Shown here one piece after another: positions 12,176-42,089 of a DNA stretch of 64,000 nucleotides (position 1 is the stretch's first letter; every line of letters starts with the position of its first letter). The position numbers and the translations under genes were made by a program. A model generated the notes under the pieces. The model did no database searches and was not told where the DNA came from. It saw only the letters and a list, made by a program, of their open reading frames with translations. Source of the stretch: Molanna angustata (lineage: Eukaryota; Arthropoda; Insecta; Trichoptera; Molannidae); assembly GCA_963576475.1 (NCBI GenBank), contig OY754981.1:27690132-27754131 (forward strand). The letters are read 5' to 3'.

Positions 12176-12376
12176 AGGACAAAAAAACTCCTAGAATGGC
12201 AACCTAGAACGGGAAGAAGGAGTGTGGGAAGACCACAGGCTAGATGGTCGGATGACATCAGAAAGACTGTGGGAGTAAATTGGATGCAATGTGCCCGGAA
12301 TAGAGACATGTGGAGGAGCAAGGGGGAGGCCTATATCCAACGATGGATTGAAAACGGCTGAGGAAGAAGAAGAAGT
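12176..12376 (+). mobile_element. 5'-truncated LINE 3' end with 9-bp TSD
   Basis: Encodes a LINE C-terminus (GRRSVGRPQARWSDDIRK, then RNRDMWRSKGEAYIQ) ending at the TGA at 12359-12361, followed directly by a GGAAGAAGAAGAA tail. CAATAAGTA at 12167-12175 is repeated at 12377-12385 as target-site duplication. The short 3' UTR and microsatellite-like tail fit RTE-type elements. Confidence 0.75.
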
Positions 12377-12385
12377 CAATAAGTA

Positions 12386-13290
12386 TGTTATGCCCGGAAA
12401 AAATAATGCCGAAAAACAATGATTTTTATTTTGTTCCACGGCAACATTTCGGAAAACAGCTAGCGCTCGTTGCGGGCGAAAAACGGAACTTGCAGCTAGC
12501 ACGCGCTATGGCACGCGCTCTCTTGGCATTCGACGCTGGTGAAGGACGGACGGTTTGGTGTGACGCCGTCATCGGTCGACACGTACTCCCGATGGCGGCC
12601 ATATTTTCGACGGCGAGAAAGTCTGTGTGACAGGACCCGTCACGCGCATGGACGCTGATGGTGCCCCAGAACCAAGATGAGGGCATCAACAGGACAGGAG
12701 GTTGGAGGCAGAGCGCAGTGTGGGGCCACCGCGTAGGGAACGCGGCGGCTCGCAGATTGGACCACGAAGGGCAATCCGTGTCGTCTGGGGCGTCGGTTCG
12801 CCTTCCGGCGAGGTCCCGACTGGCATGCCACCTCTGTCGAGATGCGCCGTCATAGCGTGTCGTGGGGCACAGAGCCAGCCATGGGTGACGGTCTGGAGGA
12901 GAAGAAGAAACCACGCCGGACACGAGGAAGACCTGCTAGCCTGACGCAGAGGCTGGGCCCCACCGATCTACCGTCACCACGTGGAAGACAGTGACATGCC
13001 TGGAGTAAGGATGTCGCTGTACCCTGGGGCGGTATATTCTGGTCGGCGTCTTTTCGTGTGTTTGCGTGTGTTTGACAGTTCGTTTCGGTAGATGCCACGT
13101 GTTTTTATTTGTTGTTGTATTTGTTTGTTTGTTTTTATTTCATTATTTTTATCGCCATGGACCATTTGTGAACATTATAAATAAAAAAGCGCCGTACTAA
13201 AACAAATTTTAAGTGTCGTCATCATTTCTCTCCTTTTCTTCCCCACACCTTGGCTTGATGTTTCCTCGTGGTAGACGAGAGGTCTCATCA
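12386..13290 (+). mobile_element. probable solo LTR
   Basis: A 905-bp block, markedly more GC-rich than its surroundings, begins TGTTATGCCC and ends GTCTCATCA. It is flanked by AGTA at 12382-12385 and 13291-13294. TG/CA termini with a 4-bp duplication fit a Ty3/Gypsy-class LTR left by recombination. Candidate expression signals are a TATA-like stretch near 13030 and AATAAA near 13180, which set the + orientation. The ORFs in it overlap in several frames and look like high-GC chance ORFs. A second LTR copy or internal sequence is absent from the window. Confidence 0.6.
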
Positions 13291-13294
13291 AGTA

Positions 13295-15214
13295 GATCGA
13301 ACGACCAAAAACACCGTTTTCGTTGCCGGCCGAACATTAAGCGAAACCGAATGTTTTAGTTCGGCCGAAATTGAAACCGAATTTTATAATTATTATGATA
13401 TGAGCAACATGTATCATCATCATCACTCTCTGCCCCCCTATCTGAGTCAACTGAAATGGGGTCTCCTAGTTGTCAGTAGCCATGATTACACAAAATTTAT
13501 AATCTATTATGAAAAATTATCACAAGATTCACAGTAATAAAGAAAAATTCAAAGTTAAAAAGAATTCAAAGTTATTCAAGATTCAAAGTCACAGGGCGAA
13601 CTTATTTGATAAATATATTAAAAATTGTGCCATTATAAAGGAAAATGGAGTATGTTTACATAAGATAAATTTGTTGAAAATTCATAAAAATGAACAATTA
13701 ATGCAATGTTAATTATTTTTTTCACACTGATTTGGTTTTTGTATCGAATTTGTAAAAACACCATGAAGGTATGAAAAACATGTATAGTTGTCGCCAAATA
13801 TCTTGAGCCATTTCGCCGAGAAGGGGAGCGATTTGCGCACCCGGAAGCCTGGTTCAAAATATTTGGTGATACTTGTATATAGTCAAGTAAAAATATATAT
13901 CCAATGTGAATATAGTATGATACGCTTATAAAATAAAATCTCATTTGACTGTCCCTCTCCACGGATTTCTTTAGTAAAAAGGCAAATATATTATATAAAC
14001 ATGTTGATGGAAAACCAGAATACGATAGGCATATGAACTCAAGTACAGTCAAGTTTATTGTATGGTATTTTGTGTTGGGGAGCATCAGCGCCCTCTGGAT
14101 TTGCAGTTTTTGCAGTTATGGAAAACGAACGACGAACAATCCAGAGGGCCTTGGGAGCATGCACTAAGACTGTATTGGAAATTGGAAATACACAGATAGA
14201 TTGTTGCACAGATAAATAAATGAAGACAAGTAAAATACTAAATCTTATGCTTAAGAATAATTATCGATTTTTTACTGTTGAGATTTTATAATGAAAAACA
14301 CATAGAATTATAATGTACAGAAGCCGCGTCTAGTACAAATTTCGAATTCAAATGTATGCCAAGTTTTTTCACATGTGTGTGTGAGGCGGTAGATTGGTTG
14401 GTCTACGTTTTATGTAGGTGTGCGTGTCGGTAGATGTACGTATACTAGAAATTCTTATGTTACCTCGTAGTACTATAATTGAGTTATAAGTGTAAGACTA
14501 TAGTGTTACTGAATATTGAATATGCGAGTTTGTTTCTCCCGACACGGTACGTTTCTAATGAGAGAGTATCATTAATATTTTTTTTTTTGTAAAAGTTGTA
14601 ATCATTAAATAAATAAATAAACTAGTATGCATGAAATTGACGCAATGTATAAAAAAAAATTGCAAATTTTCAGCCGGGTTGTGCATACACGTAATCAAAT
14701 CAATTAAGAAATAAAAATCAAATTTGTGTTTTGCGCACTCATCTATTTAGATATTAAGCGAAAACTATCCATATGGATAGTAAAGTTTTATAGTTAGTTT
14801 TACATTTAGCAATATTTAGATTCCACTGTAATACGTAAGGAAATAAATATAAACTATTATTCTTTTAAATTAAATTAAAATATTAAAGGGTAAATGGACG
14901 GTCACATGGAATTATAATAAATACGAAATTCGTAAATAAAAAAAATTAAATCGGTCGAAACCGAAATTCGGTGGGTTTAAATATTGTGCAGTATTGCCGT
15001 AATACAAAAAAAATACACTTACCTATTTATCCAATTGAAATCTAGCAACTCTAGCTTTTGACATTGACATTTTGTTCATCTGGTTTCGCCGTGTTGCTTC
15101 TAGTGTTTACTCGTGTAAATTATATTTTTGTTTACTTTTCTGAATATGATTTGATGAGTTAGGCTTTATAGTGAAAACTTCTTTAAGAAATAATACGTAA
15201 TCCCGTTACTCAAC
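13295..15214. other. Cks upstream region with short repeats
   Basis: No gene recognised. 13300-13380 and 14950-14980 share CCGAAACCGAA-type motifs in opposite orientation and may be ends of an old TIR element. 13780-13885 is a roughly 100-bp inverted-repeat MITE (TATAGTTGTCGCCAAATATC facing ATTTGGTGATACTTGTATA) of a family also seen near 20374 and 36930. The Cks promoter and 5' UTR should lie in the last 150 bases. Confidence 0.4.
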
Positions 15215-18200
15215 ATGCCTGCTGACCAAATTCAATATTCTGAAAAATATGTCGATGACCATTATGAGTACAGGTTAGCATTTCGTGTATTTTAAAAGAA
15301 TTGATAAATGTTTGTAAGAAGTGGTATTATTGTTTTATAAAATAGCCGCACGAAGCAAATTTAAAAGACTTGTATGCCAGTAAAACTTTTTAGGATATCA
15401 ATATTGTGCAATAAGCATTTCCTTATTTTTAGGCTTTTTGTAGAGTAGAATATTTATTCCAATATAATCACTTTACTTATGGTTAAAATTGAAACAGTAA
15501 GTAAAAAACGATCTTCGTCACTTTCAATATCAAATGTTATTCCATGAGATATGAAATAATTGATTTACGCTTTAAAAAATGGAGCCCCCGTGATTAACTT
15601 CATTTTTATTAATTTCATTTTGCATCTATTCTGGTGTGGGGTTCAATTAACAGCTGGTACAGTGTATTTTTCTGTGAAAATTAAAGTCTTGTGTGATCCG
15701 TTTGAGTCCATGTTTCTTATTCTATGTAAGTACATATACTAATTAAGAAAGAAAATAAAATAAAAAAAATTCACCAAAGTTCTTTAATGTGTAAATCAAA
15801 TATTTTGATTTACCCAGTGCAAAATTTTATCTCACCTTCAGACAATCTTATCTTTGCTTAGTGTCAGCGCATCAACTCTCATGTGGCAATCTATAGTCTC
15901 TCTAGATTAAACCTATCATCAACGCATTTTACAAAACATTTTCAGCACAATACCGTCACGCAGTTTTATTTCATACAAGCTGAATACCCCCAGGTTTACT
16001 TGCTTTAATTATTTGAATGCCAATTAAATATTAATAAATTTCATAGAGTATATATCGACTTGCATGGTGAACCTAATGTGACGACAGGTAGTCTCAACCG
16101 CCATGAAAATAGCTGTGCACAAACATGTGCAAATCAGAACGACAATCTTATGAGATTTACTTTATTTATAAACAGATTCCAACAATGTTTGTACATCACT
16201 TCCTTTTATATCCATAAATTTATCATTTAAAAACAATAGGTGTGGTACTGCGCATTCTCCTCTCAAGGATTTGAGTTTTGATTGGGTACTAAGTTGATAT
16301 GTAATTTGGTGAAAGAAGTTATTGGTAATATTTAACTTTTTTTGTTTACCCAATATTATTTATTTTTATTTCAATCAAACAAACATACAGTCATACAAAT
16401 TTAATGTAAACAATTTCTCATAACCCAATTTTGGTTGCGGATATTACAATTTTTTTATGTATCTTACTGCAATGTGTAAACAATTACTATTAAAAAATAA
16501 TAGGTACTCAAAATTCAGATTAAGAAGAAAAAAGACTAAAATAGGGAATGGAAAGTTGTGGCATTGGCAGTCAAATTGAACAAAGCAGAAATCGGCTACT
16601 GTAAACCTCGAAGAAACTTACAAGATATTTACAGTCATACTTAAACAAAGAATAGAGCCATATGCGGAGAATATTCTAGGAGAATATCAGGCAGGTTTTA
16701 GAGCAAACAGATCAACGACTGATCAGTTATTCACGGTACGTCAAATTCTGGGAAAGTGTTGGGAGTTCGACATTGATATACACCAATTATTTGTCGACTT
16801 TAAACAAGCTTATGACAGCATTGACAGAAGGAAATTATACGAAATTCTGCTTCATTTCCAGATCCCTTCTAAACTAGTTAGGCTTGTCATAGTAACAATG
16901 ACCAACACAAGAAGCCAGGTCAAGGTGGGAGGGGAACTTAGTGAGGCGTTTACAATCTCTCAAGGGCTAAAACAAGGGGATAGTCTGGCTCCCACTCTCT
17001 TCAACATAGTGCTAGAACATGTTGTCCGTCAAACGTCCGTCGACACGAGCGCTAACATTTGTTTCAAGAGCAGCCAAATAGTTGGGTACGCAGATGATCT
17101 TAATATCATCGGAAGATCCCTGGCAGCTATTAAAGAAGTCTTCACCCCATTGGAAACTGCTGCATGTGAAGTGGGCTTGAAAATAAATGAGAGCAAAACA
17201 AAATATATGGCCCAAAGTCGAAACCCATCTCAAAGAAGAAGAGGTAGCGTAAAGCTGGCAGACGACCATTCATTTGAAACAGTTGACCAATTTACGTATC
17301 TGGGATCTCTCCTTACGGAAAATAATGAAGAGGAAGTAGAAATCAAAAAAAGAATATCAGCAGGCAATAAAACTTATTTCTCCTTATTGCCAGTGTTCAG
17401 GTCTCGCAATGTCCACAGGAAAACTAAATTGACATTATATAAAACAATCATTAGGACTGTGTTGACTTACGGATGCGAGGCTCTGACACTGACCGTGAAA
17501 TCCGCTGAAGCATTAGATGTTTTCGAAAGGAGAGTCCTACGCCGAATATGTGGTCCTGTGAAGGAAGGAGATGAATGGCGCATAAAGAAAAATGAAGAAC
17601 TGTACAAAATCTATGAAGCACCAAAGATCTCAACCCATATAAGACTGCTTAGGTTGAGATGGGCTGGCCATGTACAGAGAATGCCAAACACGCGACTACC
17701 CAAAAAAATCATGTTTGGTCACCCGGGAGGTAAACGGAAGATGGGGAGACCAAGACTGAGATGGGAGGACGACATACGGAGAGATGCAGAAAAGCTCCTG
17801 CAGGTCCCTAACTGGAGAACGGCGGCTGAGGATAGAAGAGGTTGGAGGCGCGTGTTGAAGGAGGCCAAGGCTCGATTTGGGCTGTAGCGCCATCGAAGAA
17901 GTAAACCTCGAAGGGTCTCTGATATGGCATTTTTATATTTTATTATATCTAAAAAAACATTATGAATGTTACATGCCCTTTGTATAAATGAATTTTGGAC
18001 ATAATTAGTTCTACAGAGAGGCAGTCTGAGTTGTTCTAGCATAATTACGAGAAGGACAAATAATGACAAGACTCACAAGTGACTCAGAGTCAACGACACC
18101 ATCAATAATTTAATTTAGATATTTATAGAAAGTGATTTGAATTTTTTTGTTAGTTGTATTCAATTTAGGTCTGAATGCAGAGTCCGACCTAAATACTAAC

Positions 18201-19250
18201 CATGTTTTCATTGCACAGTCGCTCACTTAAGTTAGGAGATCACGTGACTTCCTAACTGGAGGATGCTACCAAGTTTTTGTATGAGAATTGCATTGCAGAG
18301 ACATAACTAATTAATTAGCGCATGCGCGTTGGCATAAACTAATATTTGAGAACTGTCAAAAAAGAAAGGTTGATCGCGAGGAACTTTACAAGTTGTGTAT
18401 TTTTATGATTTTAGGGACTTAATAATAAAGGAATGGCTCTTAGTATCAGGCAGACACTATGCAGAGGAGATTTTTCACCCATACCTTTCGACCCCATACT
18501 TGCTCTAATTATACTAGTGCAAATATTTGTATATCATGTTTTTTTGTAATTATTTTTTTTATTTCCATTGTTGTTTGTGATATTATCACTTTTTATATAC
18601 AATTGATGTTGGCATCAAGTAATACAGTGTCATTGGCCCCGGCACAGGTTTATTTGCCTAGTGGGGCATTGCAGATTCAATAATTATTGTAATGTAATTA
18701 ATGCTTGTATGAATAAAAAAAAATGTGTTTGTGATGTTATGACAAAAAAACATTTTAAACTTCAGTCTAAACTCATAGTAACTATCTATCTCTTTTCTTC
18801 ATATGCAATAATGTGAAACGCTACGCCATCGACCTTAAGTTTGGCCTAGTATTTAGTTAGTGACATCTCAGGAATGCAATTGCTAACTTAAGAATACAAA
18901 ATACTCCAGTGAGGTTAGGAGTTAGTATTTAGTTACCTAGGACTGTGCATTCAAGTCTTAGTCTTATAAACATGGTTGTATATTTATCCTCGTCTTATTA
19001 ACATGGATGTATATTTTTCAGACACGTCATATTGCCCACTGATTTAGCGCGCAACGTTCCCAAATCTCACTTGATGACGGAGACGGAGTGGAGAAATGTT
19101 GGAGTGCAGCAGAGTCCAGATTGGGTCCACTACATGATGCATTCACCTGAACCGCACGTTTTGTTGTTTCGCAGACCAAGGACTGATATTCCGCAAGCTC
19201 CGATGACAAATGGACACGGACACAATTATGGAGATTCCATTTCATTGTGA
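15215..19250 (+). CDS. Cks: cyclin-dependent kinase regulatory subunit (Cks), two exons
   Basis: Exon 1 is 15215-15273 (donor GTTAGC), exon 2 is 19022-19250 (acceptor TTTTTCAG); 288 nt encode 95 residues. The start follows the family N-terminus ([12 protein letters not shown]). Exon 2 carries the near-universal Cks motifs [30 protein letters not shown] and [11 protein letters not shown], including the HxPEP hinge and anion-pocket residues. Cks proteins bind CDK1/CDK2 and phosphosites to promote multisite phosphorylation in the cell cycle. The length with a 15-20 residue tail is closer to the Drosophila Cks85A type than Cks30A, which is inference. The 3.7-kb intron carries a LINE and a MITE. 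Candidate poly(A) signals are at 19384 and 21176. Confidence 0.95.
15274..16600. other. Cks intron, 5' part
   Basis: AT-rich intron sequence. On the minus strand, 16353-16162 is an open frame of 63 codons with a slightly thioredoxin-fold-like stretch ([18 protein letters not shown]). It has no clear start, splice partner or family match that I can name, so it is not called as a gene. Confidence 0.4.
16614..17900 (+). mobile_element. 5'-truncated LINE with intact RT frame and perfect 13-bp TSD
   Basis: GTAAACCTCGAAG occurs at 16601-16613 and 17901-17913, exactly bounding the insertion. The whole interior is open from about 16614 to the TAG at 17885-17887, roughly 424 codons. RT landmarks in order: [28 protein letters not shown] (motif A), [16 protein letters not shown], then [10 protein letters not shown] (YADD catalytic motif). 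The C-terminus has [13 protein letters not shown] and [15 protein letters not shown]. The endonuclease and N-terminal RT are missing. Only about 13 bp separate stop and TSD, without poly(A), as in RTE-like elements. No stops or frameshifts means a recent insertion; it lies sense to Cks. Confidence 0.9.
18165..18960. mobile_element. TIR element in Cks intron
   Basis: The left end near 18168-18202 (GGTCTGAATGCAGAGTCCGA, CCTAAATACTAAC) is mirrored near 18916-18960 (minus strand ACTTGAATGCACAGTCC, then AACTAAATACTAAC). The interior has no transposase. Exact termini and TSD are unclear. Confidence 0.45.
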
Positions 19251-21200
19251 ATTGCCAGAACAAGAATTATTTTCCTCGCTGTCAATCGTAGGTTTCTCAA
19301 GATTGATCCGGAAGGATATTTGCAGTCTAACTCACAGGTCAAATGACAGAACAAACATTTCATTAATAATTGCCAAAACTTAAAATAAAAAAAAATTGTC
19401 TACAGTTTGAATTCTAAATATAACATTCACCCTGGATCACATATTTTCACGTATCTATTACATAGAATTTTAATCATTTTCACCTGGGAGTTTAACTGTT
19501 GTCTTTTAATGATATTTAGTTATGTTTTAGTAAAAACATAAGTATCTTTTTATTCCATGTCTATATTGATAATTGTTTTTTTTTTGTTGTAAATAAGAAT
19601 TAATTATTTACAAATATTGAAATAACTTCAAATTCCATTTCACAGTGGATTGTTATAATTTTCTTGCATTTCTGTTAAATTTTTAAGTGTCAATTTTTAT
19701 TTCATATATATTGATGAAGCATGTTTGTAAGAAAATTCATACATTATATATATATATTTTTTTATTTAGATTATATTGTTTAACCAACTTAAATTAATAG
19801 TGTTTATATTTACTCATATAATTTAAAATGATTTTTGAACTACGCTCATAATTTCAGTATTGTATTTTTATATATTATTCATAATTACTTCACTCACAAA
19901 TTATGATATTTTTTATATAAGTACACGCATGTTAAAAAATAGTTTTAATTCAGTTTTATTTTCCTTTACAAATATATTGTAAACATTCAGTTAGTCACAA
20001 AATTAAGTATTCATAATAAAAAATACAAAAGTTGCATTGTCAGCGTTGATATTCTTTCTTTTATAAAGAAAAGATAAAATCCAAATGAATGATCCACTAA
20101 TAATAATGATTCCATTTTTGTTAACTTCCAAATTACTTCAACATTCCTATCTGTTTTTGAGGGTTTGGAATAAACCATTTTTTTTTTCATCGTAGGTAAG
20201 GTTGACATTAATATTAAGTTCCTTTCAAATATTTTAACATACTATAAAATAATATATGTTTAAAGATGTGAGTGTCTTATCGTTTGTACATATTATTAAA
20301 TATACTTTGTTATTTAATTAATTTCTTTGTACTATTAGTTATAAATAATTTTTAAGTTTTGTTTTTGAAATTATAGTTATCGCCAAACATCTTGAAAATT
20401 TTCAGCCTGCACACACTTGATTCAACGGAGAAAAAAAAATTCAAATTTGTGTTTTGCATAACCACATGATTCTTAAAGATGTTTTGTTATAACTATATCT
20501 ACTCTTTATTTATTTTTTATAATGCCCTTTTATAAATGTTTATCTGCACATGGTAATTTAAAAAATAAGTTTTAAATATTTCCCTTTTCAATTTTTGTTT
20601 ATTGTTATTATTTGTATATCTGCTTTTAAATTCATATGTAGGTATCTTTTCAAAATTATAGTTTTTTCTCTTTATCTGTACTAAGTTATAAAATTTAACC
20701 AGTATTTAAAGCTACTTTATTGTGAGATATTTTTTTATGAAATTATCCTATGTTAGTTTTGGTTATATAAATAAATATTTACTAAAGATGTCTAGTTTAT
20801 AAAATACGAGATCTTCAAATGAAATGTATAAATCCTCTTATATAAATTTTTTTACTTTTTTATTTCATTTATTTAACTTTTTTTCAAGTCACATATTTAC
20901 TTATATATAATTAATAGCTCCTTAAATCAGCTAACAATTCTTATACAGATTTCTCAAATTTTAATTGGCATGTCAGATTTACAAGTTGAATATTTCGTAA
21001 AATATTCATCTATCTCTCATTTCATTTGAAAATCTCGTATATTATAAATATTTCAATGTGCTGTGAGAATGTGGAGTGATTGTTAGCAAAACTAGTTTTT
21101 GATATAATGTTGTTTTTAAAATATGTAATGCTATATACCATTATATATATTATATTTATAATAATGTTAATTATAAATAAAACACCAAAAAAATAAGTTC
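19251..21200 (+). other. Cks 3' UTR / convergent intergenic region
   Basis: Very AT-rich. A first AATAAA is at 19384-19389 and a second at 21176-21181, so the 3' UTR could be 0.15 or 1.9 kb. 20374-20499 is a MITE-like inverted repeat (ATAGTTATCGCCAAACATCT facing AGATGTTTTGTTATAACTAT). Confidence 0.4.
21176..21181 (+). promoter_or_regulatory. candidate distal poly(A) signal of Cks
   Basis: AATAAA in the + orientation, followed within about 30 bp by a T-rich stretch. It sits directly opposite the minus-strand signal at 21210-21215. Confidence 0.4.
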
Positions 21201-23486
21201 ATTGTTTTTTTTATTTCATATTCAATACATTTTATGTACATGTTGTATGTGAAGATGATAATTTTATAGAAAGAAACCCATTGCATGTACTCTTTATGGT
21301 GATGTTAATGGATAATAATTGTATGTATGTACAAACGTAATAACAACATAATATAATATTTTAAATATAGCAAATCAACATAGCTTCAATCAAGCAATAG
21401 ATATGTACTGATCATTACTACGTATGTATAATTTTTTACTTAAAACATTTTTTTCCAATGCATTAAATATGAGTCAATCTAACTACGCCGTAATTTGCTA
21501 AGTTATTTATATAACAAGGATATATAAACATGACAAATATTGTAGCACGTTTTGTTTTTGAGATATGCTCATTGATATGAAATTTCGTTATTTTTGATAT
21601 GAATACAAGTTTCACAGTTAAAACATGCAAATTACACCTCCTAAACGAGATAGAATGTGCAACAGACAAACTACGATATGATCGCTAATAATTATAATGA
21701 TGTATGAAAATTTCAATATTTGGTCATAAAATAATATTTATACATATCTTTAACTTAATTCTTTTTTGTGTTTATCAATTACATAATCTTATGTATTTAT
21801 AAGATATATTATCAATACATAAATGACAGACTGAGTCCATTACAAAAAAAAAAAAATATTTTTGAAGACCACAAGAAAAGGAATGTTGAATTTGAAAAAC
21901 AATCATGAACACCATCTTGTGGCAAATACACAGTTTTTAAAACCTAATCAATAATTAGGAAATAAAACTGAAATGTTATTATAATTATTTATATAAGTAT
22001 GAAAAGTATTTTAAATATCAAAACAGGAATTTATATTGATATATCGGATATATTTCTACTAGTACTAATTTACAACTATTCAAAATCTAATCGTAAATTG
22101 TACTTTTGCGTAGGAATAAGAAAATTTGTCAGAATGACAAATTCTAATTTATTGAGAGTATTTTTAAAATTAATTAAACACTTGGCACTGAAAACCAACA
22201 ATATTGTCCATTCTTGCGGTAAAAACAATTTTTGAGTTCAAATTTACTCAAAAACTCTTTCTATCAAAATTTAAAAGGTGTCTTAACTTAGATACTACAT
22301 AATTATCATAGATTTTTTCTTTTAGTAGAGTACAAAACACTCTTAAGTAAAGTTAACCTTATTTCTCGACCCAATACAGTGTTTCAAAAGATAAAATACA
22401 AATCACAATGAACATAGAATGAAATTTTATCTCTCTGTGGTCTTCAAATTTCAATTTATACATTTAATATTACATTGTTTTTACATCATCATATAGTCGT
22501 CAAGTTTACTATTATTTGTCAAATCACATTTACACAATTGTAAAATTTTCATTTAATTCACACAGTCTGTCATTTTATTAAATATAAAAAAAGTCGTCCA
22601 TACTAAATGCTGTTTTGTCTCTCCTGACGGAATTATCAATTCATTTCCTTCAATTTATATCTAAAAGGTTACATTTGGTCATTAAAATTATGTATGAATT
22701 CTTTTTGATAATGTTAGTTCAAAATACCTATTTTTTTCGGGCTACTCATACAATCAAATTGTGCAGTTTCAACTCTTACAAAATCTGAAAGACTTTGTGC
22801 ATCAGAATGTTTGATATTTTAACAAATTAAAATTAAAATTGCACATTGACTCACTGGATCAATAAACCTTGTTATTAACAATTGTGAAATTTATACAACC
22901 AGTATTTTCAGATTGCATATATTTTATAATGTTACAACATTGTCTTTTCACACTAAAAAAGAAACATAAAACAAATGAAATTGTACTTAATTACATAAAT
23001 TATTTCCTAATGACGAGACTGATAATGTTTGATGCAGACTGAATAGATTATTCCAGTAAATATATTAGGTATATTATATAAAAAAGTTAATAATAAATGT
23101 CTTAGAATTACGATAATCTTTATATAATAATATATTATTATGTATTAATATTAATAAGAATGTAAAATAAGTTCGTATAATTTCGTTATTAAGTTTGTCC
23201 CATATGTAAAAAATGTAACAATGTGTATGACGGGACAACTTTGTCTCTGTCCCGTTTGTTCAGGAATAGGGCTGGTATAAAAAGCGGATAGAAAAAACTA
23301 AATAAAAAAGGATGTCAACAAGAGAAGAAATGTACAAATTACGCAAGTTGCGTCTTGCTAATTCACATTTTAGTGTTTTATATTTTATAATGTTATGTCA
23401 TAGAAGAGAATTTGCTTTTGCTGCGGCCTTCTTTGGGAAGTTGAAGTTTTGGTAGCAAGCAGCACCAAGTGGCATAGAAGACGTGT
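21190..23486 (-). other. dystrophin 3' UTR (inferred)
   Basis: About 2.3 kb of AT-rich sequence between the dystrophin stop and the convergent poly(A) signals. No ORF or repeat family is recognised. Its status as UTR is inferred from position and the minus-strand AATAAA at 21215-21210. Confidence 0.4.
21210..21215 (-). promoter_or_regulatory. candidate poly(A) signal of dystrophin
   Basis: TTTATT on the + strand, that is AATAAA on the minus strand, 2.27 kb beyond the dystrophin stop. Earlier minus-strand signals may also be used; choice of this site is inference. Confidence 0.35.
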
Positions 23487-40676
<17,190 letters not shown>

Positions 40677-40913
40677 CTGAAAAAGTAGAAAAAATATTGA
40701 TTAGAAGAAAATAATATAAGTTTATATTTTTTGGTAAAAAAGTTTCAAATTTATTTCAGTGTATGGTGCAAATATTTTCATAAACAATCAATAAATAAAC
40801 TATGTCATCCTGAAAATGAGAACATTGTTCTCAAAACCGGTCGACAGTTATTTGTGCTCATAAGTGGTGTATACTAAGTTATTATTTATATTATAAAATA
40901 AAAATAAATAAAT

Positions 40914-41371
40914 AAACTAGTTGCATGTAACACATGAGATCCAACTGTCGATGGCGATAGTATGCATAATTGAAGAATACGTACCAAACTATAAACAATT
41001 AAACATATTGTAGTAAGTACCTAGTAGGTACATCCCATTTTTTTGCAATTTTTATAAAATTTGAATTTAGTGACGTTTCGTACAATTTGTAAGGCAGTAT
41101 ATACACTACACAATATCTCACTCAATAGTTTGATACCTACTTAATCTACAAACATACATATATACCAGCATGCTGTTTTCATATTCTGGGTAGGAAAAAC
41201 AGACTGACCTCCATTCTATCCTATCTTGACATACATACCTACATGTTTTATATAGAAACAAAACATCATAAAATATTTATTAATTTGTGTTAATTTTTAT
41301 ACGTATTCTTCAATTACACATACTATCGCCATCAACAGTTGGATCTCATGTGTTACATGCAACTAGTTTTA
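40914..41371. mobile_element. TIR element with ~72-bp inverted ends
   Basis: Left 40914-40983 (AAACTAGTTGCATGTAACAC, then ATGAGATCCAACTGTCGATG) is repeated in inverse at 41297-41371 with about three differences. The interior holds a small minus-strand LINE scrap (41235-41176: VCQDRIEWRSVCFSYPE). No transposase. Confidence 0.7.
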
Positions 41372-42089
41372 TAAACAAAAATTGTAAACCCAAATGTGTA
41401 ATGACTATAATGAATCCTCGGCACCGAAAAGCAAAAATCAGCGTGGTTGTGAATAATTTAAAACGGCAACGAAGTAATTGATGGTAACTACAGGCAACAC
41501 CGCCAAAAAACAGAAAATATTGCCCATTTTCCTACACCGCATTGGCCCTCGCGATAAAATGTGACATATTAAATAAATAAGCGTTGGTTTAAATGGACGA
41601 AAAATTACGCCGCTTAATGAGTTGAAAATGATGACTTTCGTATGTATGAAAAAAAAAATTGCGGTTTTAACATTTCAGCACGCTAATTTGTTACCTTTCC
41701 CGAAAAAAATAACATAATATTAAACAATATAGGTAGGTATAGTATATCGTTCTTAAAAAAAAATTAAAAGCTGTAAAATTAATAAGAAAGAGAACTTATT
41801 GCTTTACATTCTGATTTTTTCATAGAAATGACAAGATACATTTTATAAATAGATTTTATTTACAAAATGATTTTTTTCCTATCACCTTGTATAGTTGTGT
41901 GTAGAATGGTTTCAAAACACGACAATACATAAAGTTAGTTAATGACATGTACTATGAATTATGATTTAATTAAATTTCTGATGAAAGGCGTGAAAAAATC
42001 CTTTTGCCCCATTGCATGCATTATGATGGCACTATTTCTTAGTTTCTCGTTGTCACATGTACTTGTACCTAAATACAATCGTAGAATAA

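Noticed and set aside
12426..13098. Several overlapping ORFs on both strands
   Set aside because: They lie in a GC-rich probable solo LTR, where stop codons are rare; no domain is recognisable.
16162..16353. Minus-strand 63-codon frame in the Cks intron with a faint thioredoxin-like stretch
   Set aside because: No convincing start, splice sites or nameable family; could be chance or an old retro-fragment.
18459..18683. 74-codon + strand ORF in the Cks intron
   Set aside because: Lies within a TIR element; composition and lack of domain suggest chance.
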